From contig NC_061869.1 of the NCBI RefSeq assembly GCF_907164915.1, positions 42,715,771-42,779,770 of the forward strand: a DNA stretch of 64,000 nt, written 5' to 3'. How positions within the stretch are numbered: position 1 is the first letter of the stretch; each line of letters begins with the position of its first letter. This document shows positions 20,576 to 34,159 of this stretch, piece by piece. The position numbers and the translations under genes are program-made. The notes under the pieces were generated by a model. The model was given only the letters and a program-made list of their open reading frames with translations, was not told the DNA's origin and made no database searches. This stretch comes from Impatiens glandulifera. Its lineage: Eukaryota > Streptophyta > Magnoliopsida > Ericales > Balsaminaceae.

Positions 20576-23500
20576 AAATAAAATAAATATATATTAATGT
20601 GAGTTTATTTGTGCAAATAAAATAATATAAATTCATTATTTTAGTTTATTTGTTTTTTCATGTGTTAAGGAAAAATAATTAAATGAATATTGACCGGAGA
20701 AATACTAGGAAATCTATTGGTGCTGTTTAATTGCTAAATTTACCACAATCAATTCTCAATTTCATTCCACAAAAAATAAGAAAGTCCAATCAATCTTGGT
20801 GTAAGCAAGAAATTAAGACATTTACAAGTAGCTTTTCCAAACAATAAAAAAACCCTTAAATGAAAATGCTGAAATCTACTAAGACAACGATTAAATCATT
20901 TTAGTTTTTCAAGTTTTTAAATCAAAAATTTCATTTTTTTTTTGTGTGAGATTGTTTGAATGTTTGTTTTTAGTAAAAACGGTTAAAATCATTTTATTAA
21001 AATTAAAAAAGTGGGAGGGTCAAGAATCAAAGATAGACAAAACGTTAACTATGATTAAAGAATGGCAATCAAACGACCATAAAGAACCTAATTAGTAGGA
21101 ATCAAACATACAAACATAGATTACAAATAAAGATTATAAACTTTATCAAATCCTATTATCCTCAATCAATATTTTTATTTCTATACCAATCTATTGTAGG
21201 AACAATGTTGTCTTACTCTTCCACTTGTTCTTTCCCTTCCCATTTCCTTCCTCTTGCAATAAAAACAATGATGAACTGAAGAGATTGATGAATACTGTCA
21301 TTCTCATTTTGAATTTTTTGTTTATATGAACCCGTTATGATTGATAGAAAGAAATATTCTTTAGGATTTCCGGGTTCTTCACCTTATTGTTCTCAACTTA
21401 AATTTCTAGATCATTATCTTCATTTCCTTTAGATTTAGAATCCTCAATAAATTTGGATTCTTTTGTATCAACATTAAAATTCTCTTCTTCCTTTGATTAA
21501 CCTGAGTATAGGGTCCTCTTTGGTTTTCATCAACAACCACTTCAACTTGATTTGATTACGATTCATTAACTATCTCTTCAACATGATTAGGGTTGAGGTT
21601 CTACCTCCTTCTTCGTACTCTTTCTTCTTGTTACATAGGTTTCTTTATCTCTCTTTCGTATCTTTAACCACATTTTCCTCATATGATTATAAACACCTCT
21701 GTTTCATTTTTCGGCATCTTTACTTTTGACTTTTATGATCTTCTTTTTGCAGGTATTACAGAAAGAGCATTGTATGGCCTACACTCATAAGGGAGTTTCA
21801 TGACAGGAAGGTGTTTTTTTTTGTCAACTATGTCCATACTTTTTGCCAGTGTGCGTATAGGATGCACCTTAATGCTAATTCTAGAAAATGGATTGGTGCT
21901 CACATTCTTAGTAAATTGGGTCCCATGTATAATGGTCCTACCCAATAAAACTGTAAAAATGACTTAGAACTTCAGAATTGCACATAGTGCATGTATATTC
22001 TAGAGCTTGAATCAATATGGGCAGTTTCCTTTGGCTTACTCATAGGTTCAAGGTCTTCAGACTATTTTTCGAACTTAGTTTGTGATCTATATATGTATGC
22101 CAATTTTTTGAGAATTTCCTCCAGATTAGATCCTTTCTTGATTTAAGGAAATATAGATCATTGTACATTTTGCTGAAAAACTTCTTCATTCCATTTCCTT
22201 CTCATTGCTTCAACAATGTTCTCTTTAGTAATTTGGGAATGATACTCTATTTTTTCCTATGTAGTTTTCTCATAACTACATTTTCCAATTCCTTTATATA
22301 GTTTTCCTCTACTGAAGTAGGCAATTTAAATTCAAATAAAGAATTCAGTACATCCACTTCCACTTTGTCTGTGTATTGCACAAGTAAGATTTTTTCCTTT
22401 ATAAGAGAACGATCTTCCGCCATTTTTTCATTGTTGTTCTTCTAGACTTTATTAGTTTTCTATTTCGAGTTACTCGAGAGTATAGATGACTTGGATTTGG
22501 GAGTCTTCACCAGCTCCTTCATTGTACAATTGACCATATGAACAATTTTTTTTAAATTTTCTTATTTTTTTCAGCATATTCTAGTCTTGAGATATTGGAT
22601 GTTGAGTTGAATTGTAATTTGTTGTGCTTTCCTCTTTATTAATGACAATTAATCCCTTGTAGAATGCATAAGGAGCTTTATAATCTGATTCTTGAGCCCA
22701 AATAGATTAGCTCTTTCATTAATAGTGGCATCTTTCAAACTTCTTCATTATTCCCCTATTTTCCTGATTTTTTTCTACAGGAAGTTTTCCTAACAGTAGT
22801 TGGAGCAGATTGCTTACTTGTGTTGTTATATGTTGTTTCTTTGCTAATTTTTCAGCAATTCTTCAATTTATTTGACTGTTGCTTCCTTAATTTATTTTAG
22901 CACAAACTCGCTAACTTCTTTAAATTTATTACTTTTTGTATTTCCCTTCCCCATGATGGTAGAAAAGAGTAATTGCGGAAACCCTAAAAGAGATGATCAC
23001 GATAAACGACAATCGAAGGCAAATTCCAACGGCGCTTACAAATCTACAAGAAATTTTAGACTAGCGACACTTAATGGCTGACTTACGGTGCAAGAAAATA
23101 TGGTGCCGTTGTGTCGTGTCGCCTGTGTCCATCGCGCTTCCTTTGATCAATGGTAATTCTGACGCTAAATGTTGATGACTACAACGCAAAACATATATTT
23201 GCGCCCGTGTCGATCGTGTCGTCTATGCTTATTGTGACGTCGTGCAAATCGTCTTGTAGCCGATAGTCATTCTTTGGAGTGCAGGTTTGTCTTCCAATCT
23301 CGGGTCTCGAATTATGCAACTGCTGTACAACTTTAAACCACCAAAAAAAGGCTCATCCACAATATCAGAGTATCTTCAACTTGTGGCCCACGCCTCCTAT
23401 TTGTTCAGGGCGGGCGGGCGTGAACTCTGATTCGATCTGGGTATTCAATCCCGCCGCTCTCTTTTATCTATGTGTTTCCTCGAGTAGGGTTGTTTGAATG

Positions 23501-25375
23501 TTAGGTTTTAAGTAGCTTCCATCAAAGTTTTAGGAAGCATTTAAGACCCACTTTAAGCACCTCTTCTATGTTAATTCCATTTGTAATTTCAATTTCATAC
23601 AGTAAATATAAGTTTGATATATTTTATTTACAGTTAAATCTTTTTAAATTTAAATTGGTTGATTGAGGTTTAAAAAGTTTTTTTGGCTAATTGAATTTAT
23701 TCTTTTAACTTTATATTGAAAATATTAAAATTTAAATTTTAAAATTGAAAAACACGAGTTGTCATTCTTGAAGAAAACCTAAAACATATCACAGGTTTTA
23801 CAGAGGCAGGTTTTATGTTGGAAGATGAAGTCCGTGAACTAAACCCGCCGGCTCATGACCCCTCTATCTCATCAACCTTCAAACTCTATTTGTGTAGTTT
23901 TTTTTATTCAATTTTATTTATTTTGTTATTTATATATTAAAAATGCATTGAACTAGTTTTAACAAAAAAACGTTATAAAATAATTTTAAAACTGTTAGTA
24001 ATAATATTTTTAACAAAAGATAAATTATTCATTGTTTCATTTACCTTTAATTTTAATATTTGATTTCAAATTAATTTAAAAAACTTCAAAATTTGTGGGT
24101 TGATTAATTTTATACTCATCAAATCAATTTATGAATAAAAATTTTAATTCCACATTTATTTTTTAATTTTCTCAATATTCAAGACATTAGGTATATTTAA
24201 TGTAAATAAATATTATTATCCTAAAAAAAATTATTTAATGTAAATAATTATATTATCCTCAAACAAAATAGTCTTAAGACATAATTTAGATATTTTGGAT
24301 CGGTTAGAATTTGACAAATAAACAAATTAAAATAAGTTCAAAATATTTTTAAAACTAACCAAAATATTATAAGTAGAGATTGTTTTCTAACTAGCATGCG
24401 AGACATAGTGCCAATGCTCTTTCTTATGTGTAACCAAATATTGAACCCCTAAGGAATATCTTTTCCGATGACGTTATTATTTTACACGCCAAAATATTTG
24501 TTTTCCTAATTTTATGGGGAAAAAATGGAGACACTTAAGTCACGTGCTAGTTTTAAACCAATATCCGATTTAATTTAAGATTTCAAAAAGAGGTTTAGTT
24601 TTATTTAAATCTTTATTTCTTTTTCGAAAATCGCGCATTTTCAAGGAGGATGTTTTAAACCGTACATTGAGATCAATACACCACGTTCATCAATCCGCAG
24701 ACTAATGAAAAATCTATTGGTTTATATATACCACGTAGTTGGTCCTCGGAATATAGTGGAATGAGATTAATACACCATTTCATGAGTCTAAAAGATGATA
24801 GGAACCTCATGCCAACATTTCGTAATGTCTCGATATCAATGTATGGATGAGACACTTACGTCACTAGTCAACCCTTTAACTATGTTAAAAGACTAACCTA
24901 TTTCATAGATGAAGCAAGCAAAGCAAAGCAAACGTATTTCAAGATCCGAACTTGCTGACAAGGCGCGTAACAGTACCAGAATTAGGGTATTGTCAATAAT
25001 GTGATAGCTAGGTTTTATTTCTCCATCATTTAGTATTTTCAAAATAAATAAAAACAAGCATAAGTAAAATTATAAATGAGGTTGGTTTGTCATCTATTGT
25101 GTCAAACTTAAATATGCATTTTTTTTAAACACGTCGTCGTAATTTCCAAACTTTGGATAAGAGAGGTATTTTGTATGTATTCATATTTTACGCTCTATTT
25201 ATAATTAAAATTAAACTTATTTTTAATAAAATAAAATGTATAAATAAATCAAGACAATTAAAAAATAAATTAGAAAGAATTTATTTGTTTTTAATTAATT
25301 TGTTTGTGTTTTTTACAAGTACAACGTATAAATATAAATAACCACTTAATGAAAAATAAATAAATCAAAAAATAT
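20576..25375. other. AT-rich intergenic DNA with a decayed coding-like tract
   Basis: No intact gene. On the minus strand about 21200-23000 is less AT-rich, and short open stretches read like protein (for example 21945-21733, 70 residues, ending ECRPYNALSVIPAKRRS) with stops between. I do not recognise the family. A GC-rich patch lies at 23095-23470. The rest, 23500-25375, is plain AT-rich DNA. Confidence 0.45.
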
Positions 25376-26448
25376 GCATTTGGAAAAAAAATATATTTAG
25401 ATAAAATAAATAAATTATATATATATAGAAATAATGTAATAATATTTTCTCTATTAAAAATACAATTCTTTTAAAAATAAAAGTCTTTTAAAAATAAAAA
25501 GTCTTTTAAAAATAAAAATAAAAACACATTATAAATATATATATATATATATATATTTTAATTCTCAATCATATTCATTTTACACGCAATCATAGCCCCC
25601 AGTGCTCAATCTCTGCATTAATATAGGCCTTCATTGCTCTCTCTCCATTAATATTCATCTAATCAACTTATAGAGATTTAAATACATGAAAAAAAAAAAG
25701 AGTGTTTGGATGATTTTGAGTACGAGGATTTCATATTCTTCGTAAAATGATAAATTTAAAATTGAAGATATAGTAATATTTAGTATAATAAATTAAGTGA
25801 TATGATTAATAAGAGGCAGTTAAATAATCGTACAATGATTTAGATTAGGAATGTCAATTTAAAACCACCAAGCGAAAATCGAACTGAATTCTCTTGATTG
25901 GGACGGTTTTTCTCCAAAACTGAACAAAGATGGAATGAGAATGATATTTTGTTTTCTAGTCCCGACCCGCTCCGCCCCGAACTCATCCCAATTACTACTC
26001 CGAATAAAATAAACATAATTAAATATATTAAATTATCAATATATTTATTATATTTTATAAGATTAGTATGTCAATTTTTTATAATAATATAAAATTTTAA
26101 TATATTAATATTAAAAAATTTGTTTATGTAATTTTATTTTATAATTTTTTTTATATTTTTAAAAATATTTATTAAAAAGATGGCCCGCACAATTTCTCCA
26201 AAATCGAACAAGGCGGAATAGTACTAAAAAAGTTCCCAAAATAAAAATATTATAGAGATGGTAATATTTTCCCATCTGCACCACTTTATTGTCCTCCATA
26301 ATTTGAATTATTTAAATAACATAAACCGCAACAAGGTTTACGAAATTATATTATTTGAGAGAAAATTCTGAAGCTCCAAACTTGTCAGAAACAATCAGAG
26401 TGCATCATGAAGTTCTCCAAAGAGCTAAAATCTCAAATGGTGCCTGAA
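25376..26448 (+). repeat. Tandem copy A of the PHO1 promoter and first codons
   Basis: This copy runs from GCATTTGGAAAAAAAATATA to the first 14 codons of the PHO1-like protein (ATG at 26407) and stops at GTGCCTGAA. It matches copy B (26458-27608) along its length with small indels. The protein start runs on only into AT-rich sequence, so this copy can make at most a short peptide. Confidence 0.88.
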
Positions 26449-26457
26449 AACATTATA

Positions 26458-26660
26458 GCATTTGGAAAAAAAATATATTTAAAGTATATATTTTTTAAAT
26501 ATTTTATTTAAATATTAGTTTAGATAAAAATAAATAAATTATATATATATATTAATAAATTTAATAATATTTGTCTATTAAAAATACAATTCTTTTAAAA
26601 ATAAAAGTCTTTTAAAATAAAAAGTCTTTTAAAAATAAAATAAAAACACATTATATATAG

Positions 26661-26702
<42 letters not shown>

Positions 26703-27608
26703 CTCATTCTCTCTATTTTATATTCTCAATCATATTCAATTTTACACGCAATCATAGCCCCCATTGCTCAATCTCTGCATTAATATAGGCCTCATTGCTC
26801 TCTCTCCATTAATATTCATCTACTCAACTTATAGAGATTTAAATACATGAAAAAAAAAAAAGAGAGTGTTTGGATGATTTTGAGTACGAGGATTTAACCA
26901 TATTCTTCATAAAATGATAAATTTAAAATTGAAGATATACTAATATTTAGTATAATAAATTAAGTGATATGATTAATAGAGGCAGTTAAATAATCGTGAT
27001 TTAGATTAAGAATGTCCAATTTAAAGCCATCTAGCGAAAATCGACCTGAATTCTCTTGATTGGGACGGGTTTTCTCCGAAACTGAACAGAGATGAGCGAG
27101 AATGATATTGTGTTTCTTGTCCGACCCGCCCGCCCCGCCCCGCCCCGAACTCATCCAAATTCTACTCCGAATACTATAAATATAATTAAATATATTAAAT
27201 TACCAATATATTTATTTATTTATTATATTTTATAAAAGTAGTATGTCAATTTTTTATAATAATATAAAATTTTAATATATTAAGATTAAAAATTGTAATT
27301 TTATTTTATAACTTTTTTTATATTTTTATAAAATATTTTATTAAAGATGTCTCGCAGAATTTTTCCGAAATCGAACAAAGCGGGAATAAAATTAAAAAAT
27401 TCCCAAAATAAAAATATTGTTGAGATGGTAATGCTTTCCCATCTTGAACCGCTTCATTGTCCTCCATAATTTGAATTATTTAAATAACGTAAACACAACA
27501 AGTTCTCACGAAATTATATTATTGGAGAGAAAATTCTTAAGCAGCTCCAAACTTGTCAGAAACATCATGAAGTTCTCCAAAGAGCTAAAATCTCAAATGG
27601 TGCCTGAA
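26458..27608 (+). repeat. Tandem copy B: promoter and start of the PHO1-like gene
   Basis: Second copy of the unit, continuous with the gene. It holds a TA repeat (about 26652-26700), a C-rich cluster (27125-27146) and the real start codon at 27567. The offset to copy A grows from 1082 bp at the left end to 1160 bp at the ATG because of insertions in copy B. Confidence 0.88.
27125..27146 (-). promoter_or_regulatory. Possible G-quadruplex motif upstream of PHO1
   Basis: The plus strand has five C-runs of 3-4 separated by single G bases, so the minus strand has five G-runs with one-base loops, a strong G-quadruplex pattern about 430 bp before the ATG. Copy A has a broken version (CCCGCTCCGCCCC near 25966-25980). 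Confidence 0.55.
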
Positions 27609-28693
27609 TGGAGAACAGCTTACATGGACTACGAACTCCTTAAAAACCCATCTTAGAAGAGCTTCGAACCAAAAAGAAAACCAACCGCACGCTTCTCGTT
27701 CTGCAATTCAAAGAAAGCTTACACTTTACAGAGCCTTCAGCGGTCTGACACGAAAATCAAGCACGATATCTGTTTTATCAGATATGGAGAATCAAATTTC
27801 TCATAAGGAATTTCATCAAGTTGCTGAAGAAGTTAAGTTCGTGGCGCCGGTTTGATCATGATCTGAGTGAGCTTGAAGTTGAGTTTTTTAGTAAGCTAGA
27901 TGATGAAGTGAACAAAGTGGTGAAGTTCTACAAGGAGAAAGTGGAAGAAGTGATGAATGAGGCTGAAATGATTAATAAACAGATGGAAGCTTTTATTGCA
28001 TTTAGAATTAAAGTTCATAATCCTCCATTGAACTTTGATGGGCCGATGGAAATGGCTCGTTTGGCTTCTCAAGTGGCGACTGTTTCTAATATATCGGTTT
28101 CTAGTCCATCGGGAGATAAAGGAGCTAGTGGTAAGAATTGATTGATTTCTTTCAGCTTGTTTGATGTTTTTTTGGGTTATAATTCGATGATAATAACGTG
28201 ATCTTAAAAATCCCCTATAAAAAATATATATATATCAAACAAGGCTCTCTTTACAGGTCTTATCTATTTTACTTTTTTTTTTTTTCACAAGGGTTTACTT
28301 TTCTATGAGCCTAGCAGCAAGACCTAGGAGTTTCTTAGTGAATTGACCCAAATCCAATGAATCTCTTTGAGTTTTCTTTATAGTCATGATATATTTGTTT
28401 GACTGTTAGACCAGTTTTAGGGTAATAACTTTTAATTTGATTCTCATGGGTTAAGTAATCATAATTTTTTACCTTAGTTTAAGTGGAAAAAAAAAAATAG
28501 ATTTAAGAATGTTGAGATATTAAATTGATTATCATGCGAGATGTTTTTGAAAAAAAAATTAATCTTCAAAATATTTCAAATGATCCCCCACATGTGCTAC
28601 AAATTAGTTGGCTTCACTTTTTTTTTCTATCCTAAACTAACTAAATTTGTTCATCTTTATTTAACTTACTAAATTTTATTATTTAAATTCAGT

Positions 28694-28748
<55 letters not shown>

Positions 28749-31700
28749 ATATTTTTTATTAATATTATAATTATTATTAAATCCATTAAAATTTATAATA
28801 TATATTTATACATTTAAAATTATTATTTTTAAATAATAAATATTTTTTAATTATTTTTATAAATACTTATTTAATTCTAATTAATTTAAAACATCTTAGT
28901 CATACAATACAATAATATAATAATTAAAAAAAATATTACAATCGTTTTATTTTAAAATTATTGATGATATTGCCGACAAAATTATCAATTAACTTAACTA
29001 AGATAATTTTAATAGTTTTTATTAATTATTAATGTATTGAATTGCAATTGTTAAAGTGTTTTAAATAAATTTGTTTAAGATATTTATAAAAATGATTAAG
29101 TGAATATTTATTATATTATAAAAAATAATAATTTATAATAATATATATATAATATATATATAAATTTAGAACATGTTTAATAATAAGTTATAATATTAAT
29201 ATTAATAAAAATATTAAATATTTTTAAAAAGGAAAATAGAAAAAACTAAATTTAAATAATAAACTAGATTAGAATAAAACAAAATAAGAAAATAGATTAA
29301 ATTAGTTTGAGATTCAAACAAGTTTACTTTGAGAAAGTGTGAGGTTGGGCTTTAACCTTTTTCTTAACCAACTAATATGACATTGAATTTCTTTTATATT
29401 TTTTTTAGTGTTAATCTAGTTTTTCAGAAATTATCTCTATCAAATAACTATTACTTTTAATTATTAAATCATTGATTTTATTCATTAAAATATTAATATA
29501 TTCTTATTATTTATATTAAATTTAAGTTTTAAATAAAAAAAAACATTTTATAAATAAATCAATTATAAACTCAAATAACTTGTTATTTTATAAAAACAAA
29601 TATAACAACCCCACGTCTAATATTTCGGATCAAACAATATCTAAAAAAAACACTAGTTTCACAATGATGAATAATTTTGAACAAAATGTGGAAGAGGTAG
29701 TCAAGACTATATTTTTAATTCAATTAGATAAATAAGTGGGAAAGGATAAATATCACAACTAACACCAAATCCAAATAATTTATTACATGTGCACTATATA
29801 TAACTACACCATAAAATGAAAGAACAACTACAAAAACAGTTGAAAGATATGGATTTCATTTATGTGTATTTCATATCTATTTTTCTCGCTTAGATCGATA
29901 ACTTAACACAACACTTATCAATAACTTGTAATGAAACGATTTTTTTGAACTATTTTCAACACCTTTTTAATTATTTGCAGGAAGGAGTGTAATTGATGTG
30001 ATAAAAGAAGAAGAGATTGAAGATGATGAAGGGGGTTAAAAATGGAGCCAGAAATTCAAGACATTGATAAACCAATTGTGCAGGAAAAGGAAATATAAAT
30101 AATATTAATATGAAGGTTAGGCCTGCAGCATTGGAAATCCTTGATCAGGTGAAATTTAACAATTCTCGAGGGACACCTAGATCGACCCTCTTAGGAATTA
30201 TAAAGGGTCAAGCTCAAAACAACTTAATATTTGATCGCGAAAGTCTTAAGAGAATCGAACAACAACTTAAACAGGCCTTTGTTGAATTCCATTACAAGCT
30301 TCGACTTCTCAAAAGCTTTAGGTAATTCAATAAAATTTATTACATCATTATTTGTGATATTTAGTGGACAAATGATAAATGTCTCACTTTTTAATTGAAA
30401 ATTTACTACTAAGATCTTTTAATTACTATCTCAATTATTTATACATGTAGTTGTTTTTGTTAACAGCTATTTGAACATGTTGGCAGTATCTAAGATCATG
30501 AAGAAATATGACAAGGTGCTCTTTCTCAATTATTTTTAACAATCAAAAGAAAAAGAAAAAATGTAACTACTAATTAAATGAAATATGAACTATTACAGAT
30601 ATCATCAAGAAGTCTATCAACAACTTACATGAAGATGGTGGATAACACTTACTTGGATAACTCCACTGAGGTAATAATCAAATTTTATTTCATGATTTCA
30701 TTTTCATTTTAATTTTTTGTTTGTTTTTGCATTAATATAGCTAAACAAGCTTTTGGAGAGAGTGGAAGACATATACTCGAAGCATTTTGCAAAGTCAAAT
30801 CGGAGAAAAGCGAGGAATGTCTTAAGGCCTAAGGCAAAAAGGGAAAGACATAGGGTGACATTCACTATGGGTAACTAATTAATCCATGTTTTACTCTAGT
30901 TTTGTTTTCGAAATCAAAATTTATTATCTAGAGTAACCTAATACAATCATATTTTTAATTAATGAAATTAGTTTAATCAACCGTATTGTATATATATTTT
31001 TTTTAACAATGATAGGGTTCTTGTTGGGATGTGGAATCTCTCTTATAGTAGCTATTGGTCTCTTGATCCGTGCTTACAAGATTTGGGATCATGAAAATAG
31101 TCCCAAGTATATGGAAAATGTGTTTCCCCTTTATAGGTAAATATATAATTCAAATATAGATATCTTAAACAAACATTCTTTCGTTTGTTTTTCTTAAATC
31201 TTTTGTATCGATGAATATTTGCAGCTTATTCGGGTTCTTGGTCCTTCACTTGATTATGTACGCGGGAAATATATACTTCTGGAGAAATATCGAGTGAATT
31301 ACTCGTTTATATTTGGTTTTAAGGAAGGAAACGAGTTGGGTTATCGACAAGTCTTATTTGTTGGTTTTTCCATAATGGTTCTTGCTTTAGCAGCTATTCT
31401 TGCAAACCTAGACATGGAAAGGGATCCAGTAACTAAACATTACGATGCTCTAACTGAACTTTTACCTCTTGTCTACTAGTGGTAACACATCTTAGTTTAA
31501 TTATTCCTTAGAAAAAAATGAATTTTTCTTGTGAAACAATTTGCATTGATACAAAAAGAAGAAGTTAATTTCATGTGATGATCTTTTACATGATCTACAG
31601 CTACTCTTGATAATAATATTGTGTCCACTCAATATCATTTATCGATCAAGTCGATTCTTCTTCATCACTAGTTTATTTCACTGCATTTGTGCTCCTTTAT

Positions 31701-32996
31701 ACAAGGTAAGCTTGAATCTATTTGATGATCAAGTTAAACCCTAATTAATTTTCAATCAAATAACTTTTCATAATTTGTTTCTTTTCTCATTTAGGTGGTA
31801 CTTCCCGACTTTTTCCTGGCTGATCAGTTTACCAGTCAAGTAATAACAATAAATCAAGTTGTTTTATTATTTTTTTTCATGCAATATCTCAATTTTCTTA
31901 CCATATTCCTACAATTTACGCGATATTCTTGATAAATTTCTTTTTATGAGGATGAGTAAATGTTCTTTTAACTATATTACAGGTTCAAGCACTTAGAAGT
32001 CTGGAGTTCTATATTTGCTACTATGGTTGGGGAGACTTTAGGATTAGGGAAAATACTTGTCGTGATAGTAAAGTCTATCAAACTTTTTTCTACATTGTTG
32101 CCATCATACCATATTGGTTTAGATTTCTTCAGGTACGCTGCTCGAACTGTTTCTTTATTAATAGCCGAAATGGCGGTTTTGTTTTTTCGTTTTGAAAAGT
32201 GCGAAACTTTTAAATAAAACCAAATACAGTAGGAGTCAGCAACACAAATTGCCACAAGTTTAGTAAACAAACAAGGACAGTGACTTTTTAATAAAAGGGT
32301 TTTTGGTTTTTCAGTGTCTTAGGAGAATGTCAGAAGGGAAAAAAGCTAAGGAAGGAATGAATGCATTGAAATATTTATCAACGGTTGTGGCGGTGAGTTT
32401 TAGAACGGCTTATACCTTTAACCCATCGTTTGCATGGAACTTGGCGGCCTGGATTTCATCGGCCATTGCAACAATCTTTGCGATGTATTGGGATATTGTC
32501 ATAGATTGGGGTCTCTTCCAAAAGAACTCCAAGAACAAATGGCTAAGAGATGAGCTAGTTATCCCACACAAGACTGCATACTATGTTGCGACGGTCAGTT
32601 AAAATAATTAAATGCAAGGTCATGAAATATGTTTTTGAGACTTGACTAGTTTTTTTTCCCAACGATTTGCAGGTCTTAAATTTGTTGTTGAGACTTGCAT
32701 GGATGCAAACGGTTCTCAATTTTAATGTACCCTTCATGCATAGGAACCTGATGTTGACGGTTGTAGCAACTCTAGAGATCATTCGACGGGGCATATGGAA
32801 TTTCTTTAGGTATTTACCATTGCCAATCTTTTATGAACAAATACAAATTAAATTGTTTCATGTGATGTAAATCTACTTTTTTCAATGATTGGTTAGGTTG
32901 GAGAATGAGCATTTGAACAATGTGGGAAATTTCCGCGCCTTCAAGTCGGTTCCCCTTCCATTTCAATACGAAGAGGATGAGTCAAAGGATGAGTAA
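27567..32996 (+). CDS. PHO1-like: PHO1-family phosphate exporter (SPX-EXS), frame broken in three exons
   Basis: Protein homology and GT-AG sites give 13 coding exons: 27567-28130, 29981-30320, 30467-30515, 30599-30670, 30741-30870, 31016-31136, 31225-31470, 31601-31705, 31795-31839, 31983-32132, 32315-32593, 32673-32809, 32897-32996. Exon 1 begins [26 protein letters not shown], the SPX start; SPX domains sense inositol pyrophosphates. Later exons give [14 protein letters not shown], membrane segments, [31 protein letters not shown] and the EXS domain ending [35 protein letters not shown]. The family exports phosphate, for example into xylem. Frameshifts occur in exon 1 (about 27650 and 27840), exon 2 (about 30040 and 30095) and exon 7 (about 31290). 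The exon 7 donor would be GTCTAC, which is weak. It is either a recent pseudogene or carries consensus indels. Confidence 0.85.
28131..29980 (+). other. First intron of the PHO1-like gene
   Basis: 1850 bp, very AT-rich, bounded by GTAAGA and TTTGCAG. It holds a (TA)n microsatellite at 28697-28745 and no other recognisable feature. Confidence 0.7.
28697..28745. repeat. (TA)n microsatellite
   Basis: About 24 TA units without interruption, inside the first PHO1 intron. Confidence 0.95.
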
Positions 32997-33331
32997 TGTT
33001 CTTGGCACCCTCTTCCAAGTTTGTAATGCATAATACTACAAATGAAAGAAAACTAAAAAAGATCACATTCTTGGACTTTATAGATCCTTGTCAATTGTGA
33101 CAATATATATTTCATTTTGGATATCCATGTATACCTGGCATCTTGTAATTTTGCTAGGTAGTTTGCATCAGTTAAACTTAATTGTTCTTCCTTATTATTA
33201 ACATGTATAATTACTACCATTTGATTATTGAAATCTTGTCCTCAACTAATAAGTAATGAGCATGGGTTGTTTTAGAATTCGTCCCGAAATTAGTATATGT
33301 TTTACAAATAAATAAAACAAAATATAATATA
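32997..33331. other. 3' flank of the PHO1-like gene, no gene seen
   Basis: AT-rich sequence that likely holds the 3' untranslated region of the PHO1-like gene. No clear polyadenylation signal could be singled out. Confidence 0.5.
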
Positions 33332-33870
33332 TGTTAGGATCGGGTACAATAATAACACGGGAGTTAGAATATTGTTGTGCTCATCTTGACTTTCAATTCG
33401 ATTTTAATCTTATTAGAGATTAAGATCATATTCTATTCTTCACAAATTTTTGCAAACTTTTGAACGGATTCAAGTGCGGAACTTCTTACTCGATTTGAAG
33501 CGACAGATAAACGAATGCAAGGTGCAAAAAAGAAATAACACAAGAAGTTTTATGGATGTTCGGAGATAAAACTCCTACGTCACCATTCTTCTGTTTCCAG
33601 AAGAATTTTCACTAAAAAACTTTGATTCGTATAGACACTACACAAACCCGGTCAAATATACAAGACTTAAGAACTGTCTATTTCTGTACTTCTAGCTAAC
33701 ACTCTGTTGAGCACACAACCTCTATTCAACTTACAATACTGAAACTTTACACAAAAAGACAGTAAATGAATTACAGAATGATCTTAGAGAAAGTAAACAC
33801 GGTGCTTAGTAATTCGTGAGATTACAGAGTTATCGAGAGAATAGAGAGATTCTTCGTTGTACTCTACTTG

Positions 33871-33880
33871 CCTTTTATAC
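33871..33880 (-). promoter_or_regulatory. TATA box of the minus-strand LTR
   Basis: GTATAAAAGG on the minus strand, preceded by GACCGTTGC, which parallels GACCGTTGG before the TATA box of the 13.9-kb element. Confidence 0.6.
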
Positions 33881-34159
33881 TAAAGTGTAGCAACGGTCGA
33901 ATCTTCCTCTTGGATACGTATTAACTACCTGTTGGATGTATGCCAGATGTGCGAGAATGTACACAAGAATATATTCCTTAGATGATGGCGTACCATATTG
34001 TATTGGAGAATATTCGCTGGAACGTGATGTACTAGAAGGTACAAACGGATTGGTGGAATATTTGAGTACGTGGCACTTAGGCGGTTAGTGCTTGATAGGC
34101 AAACTGGGCAGATGGTTGATACCAGACGCTTCTGATGGGATGAGCAGATAGACAGACGC

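Noticed and set aside
23279..23497. 72-residue plus-strand ORF in the GC-rich patch
   Set aside because: No recognisable motif, no neighbours in frame, and low-complexity surroundings.
26407..26450. A second PHO1 gene starting in promoter copy A
   Set aside because: Only 14 codons are present before the duplication ends; no SPX sequence follows.
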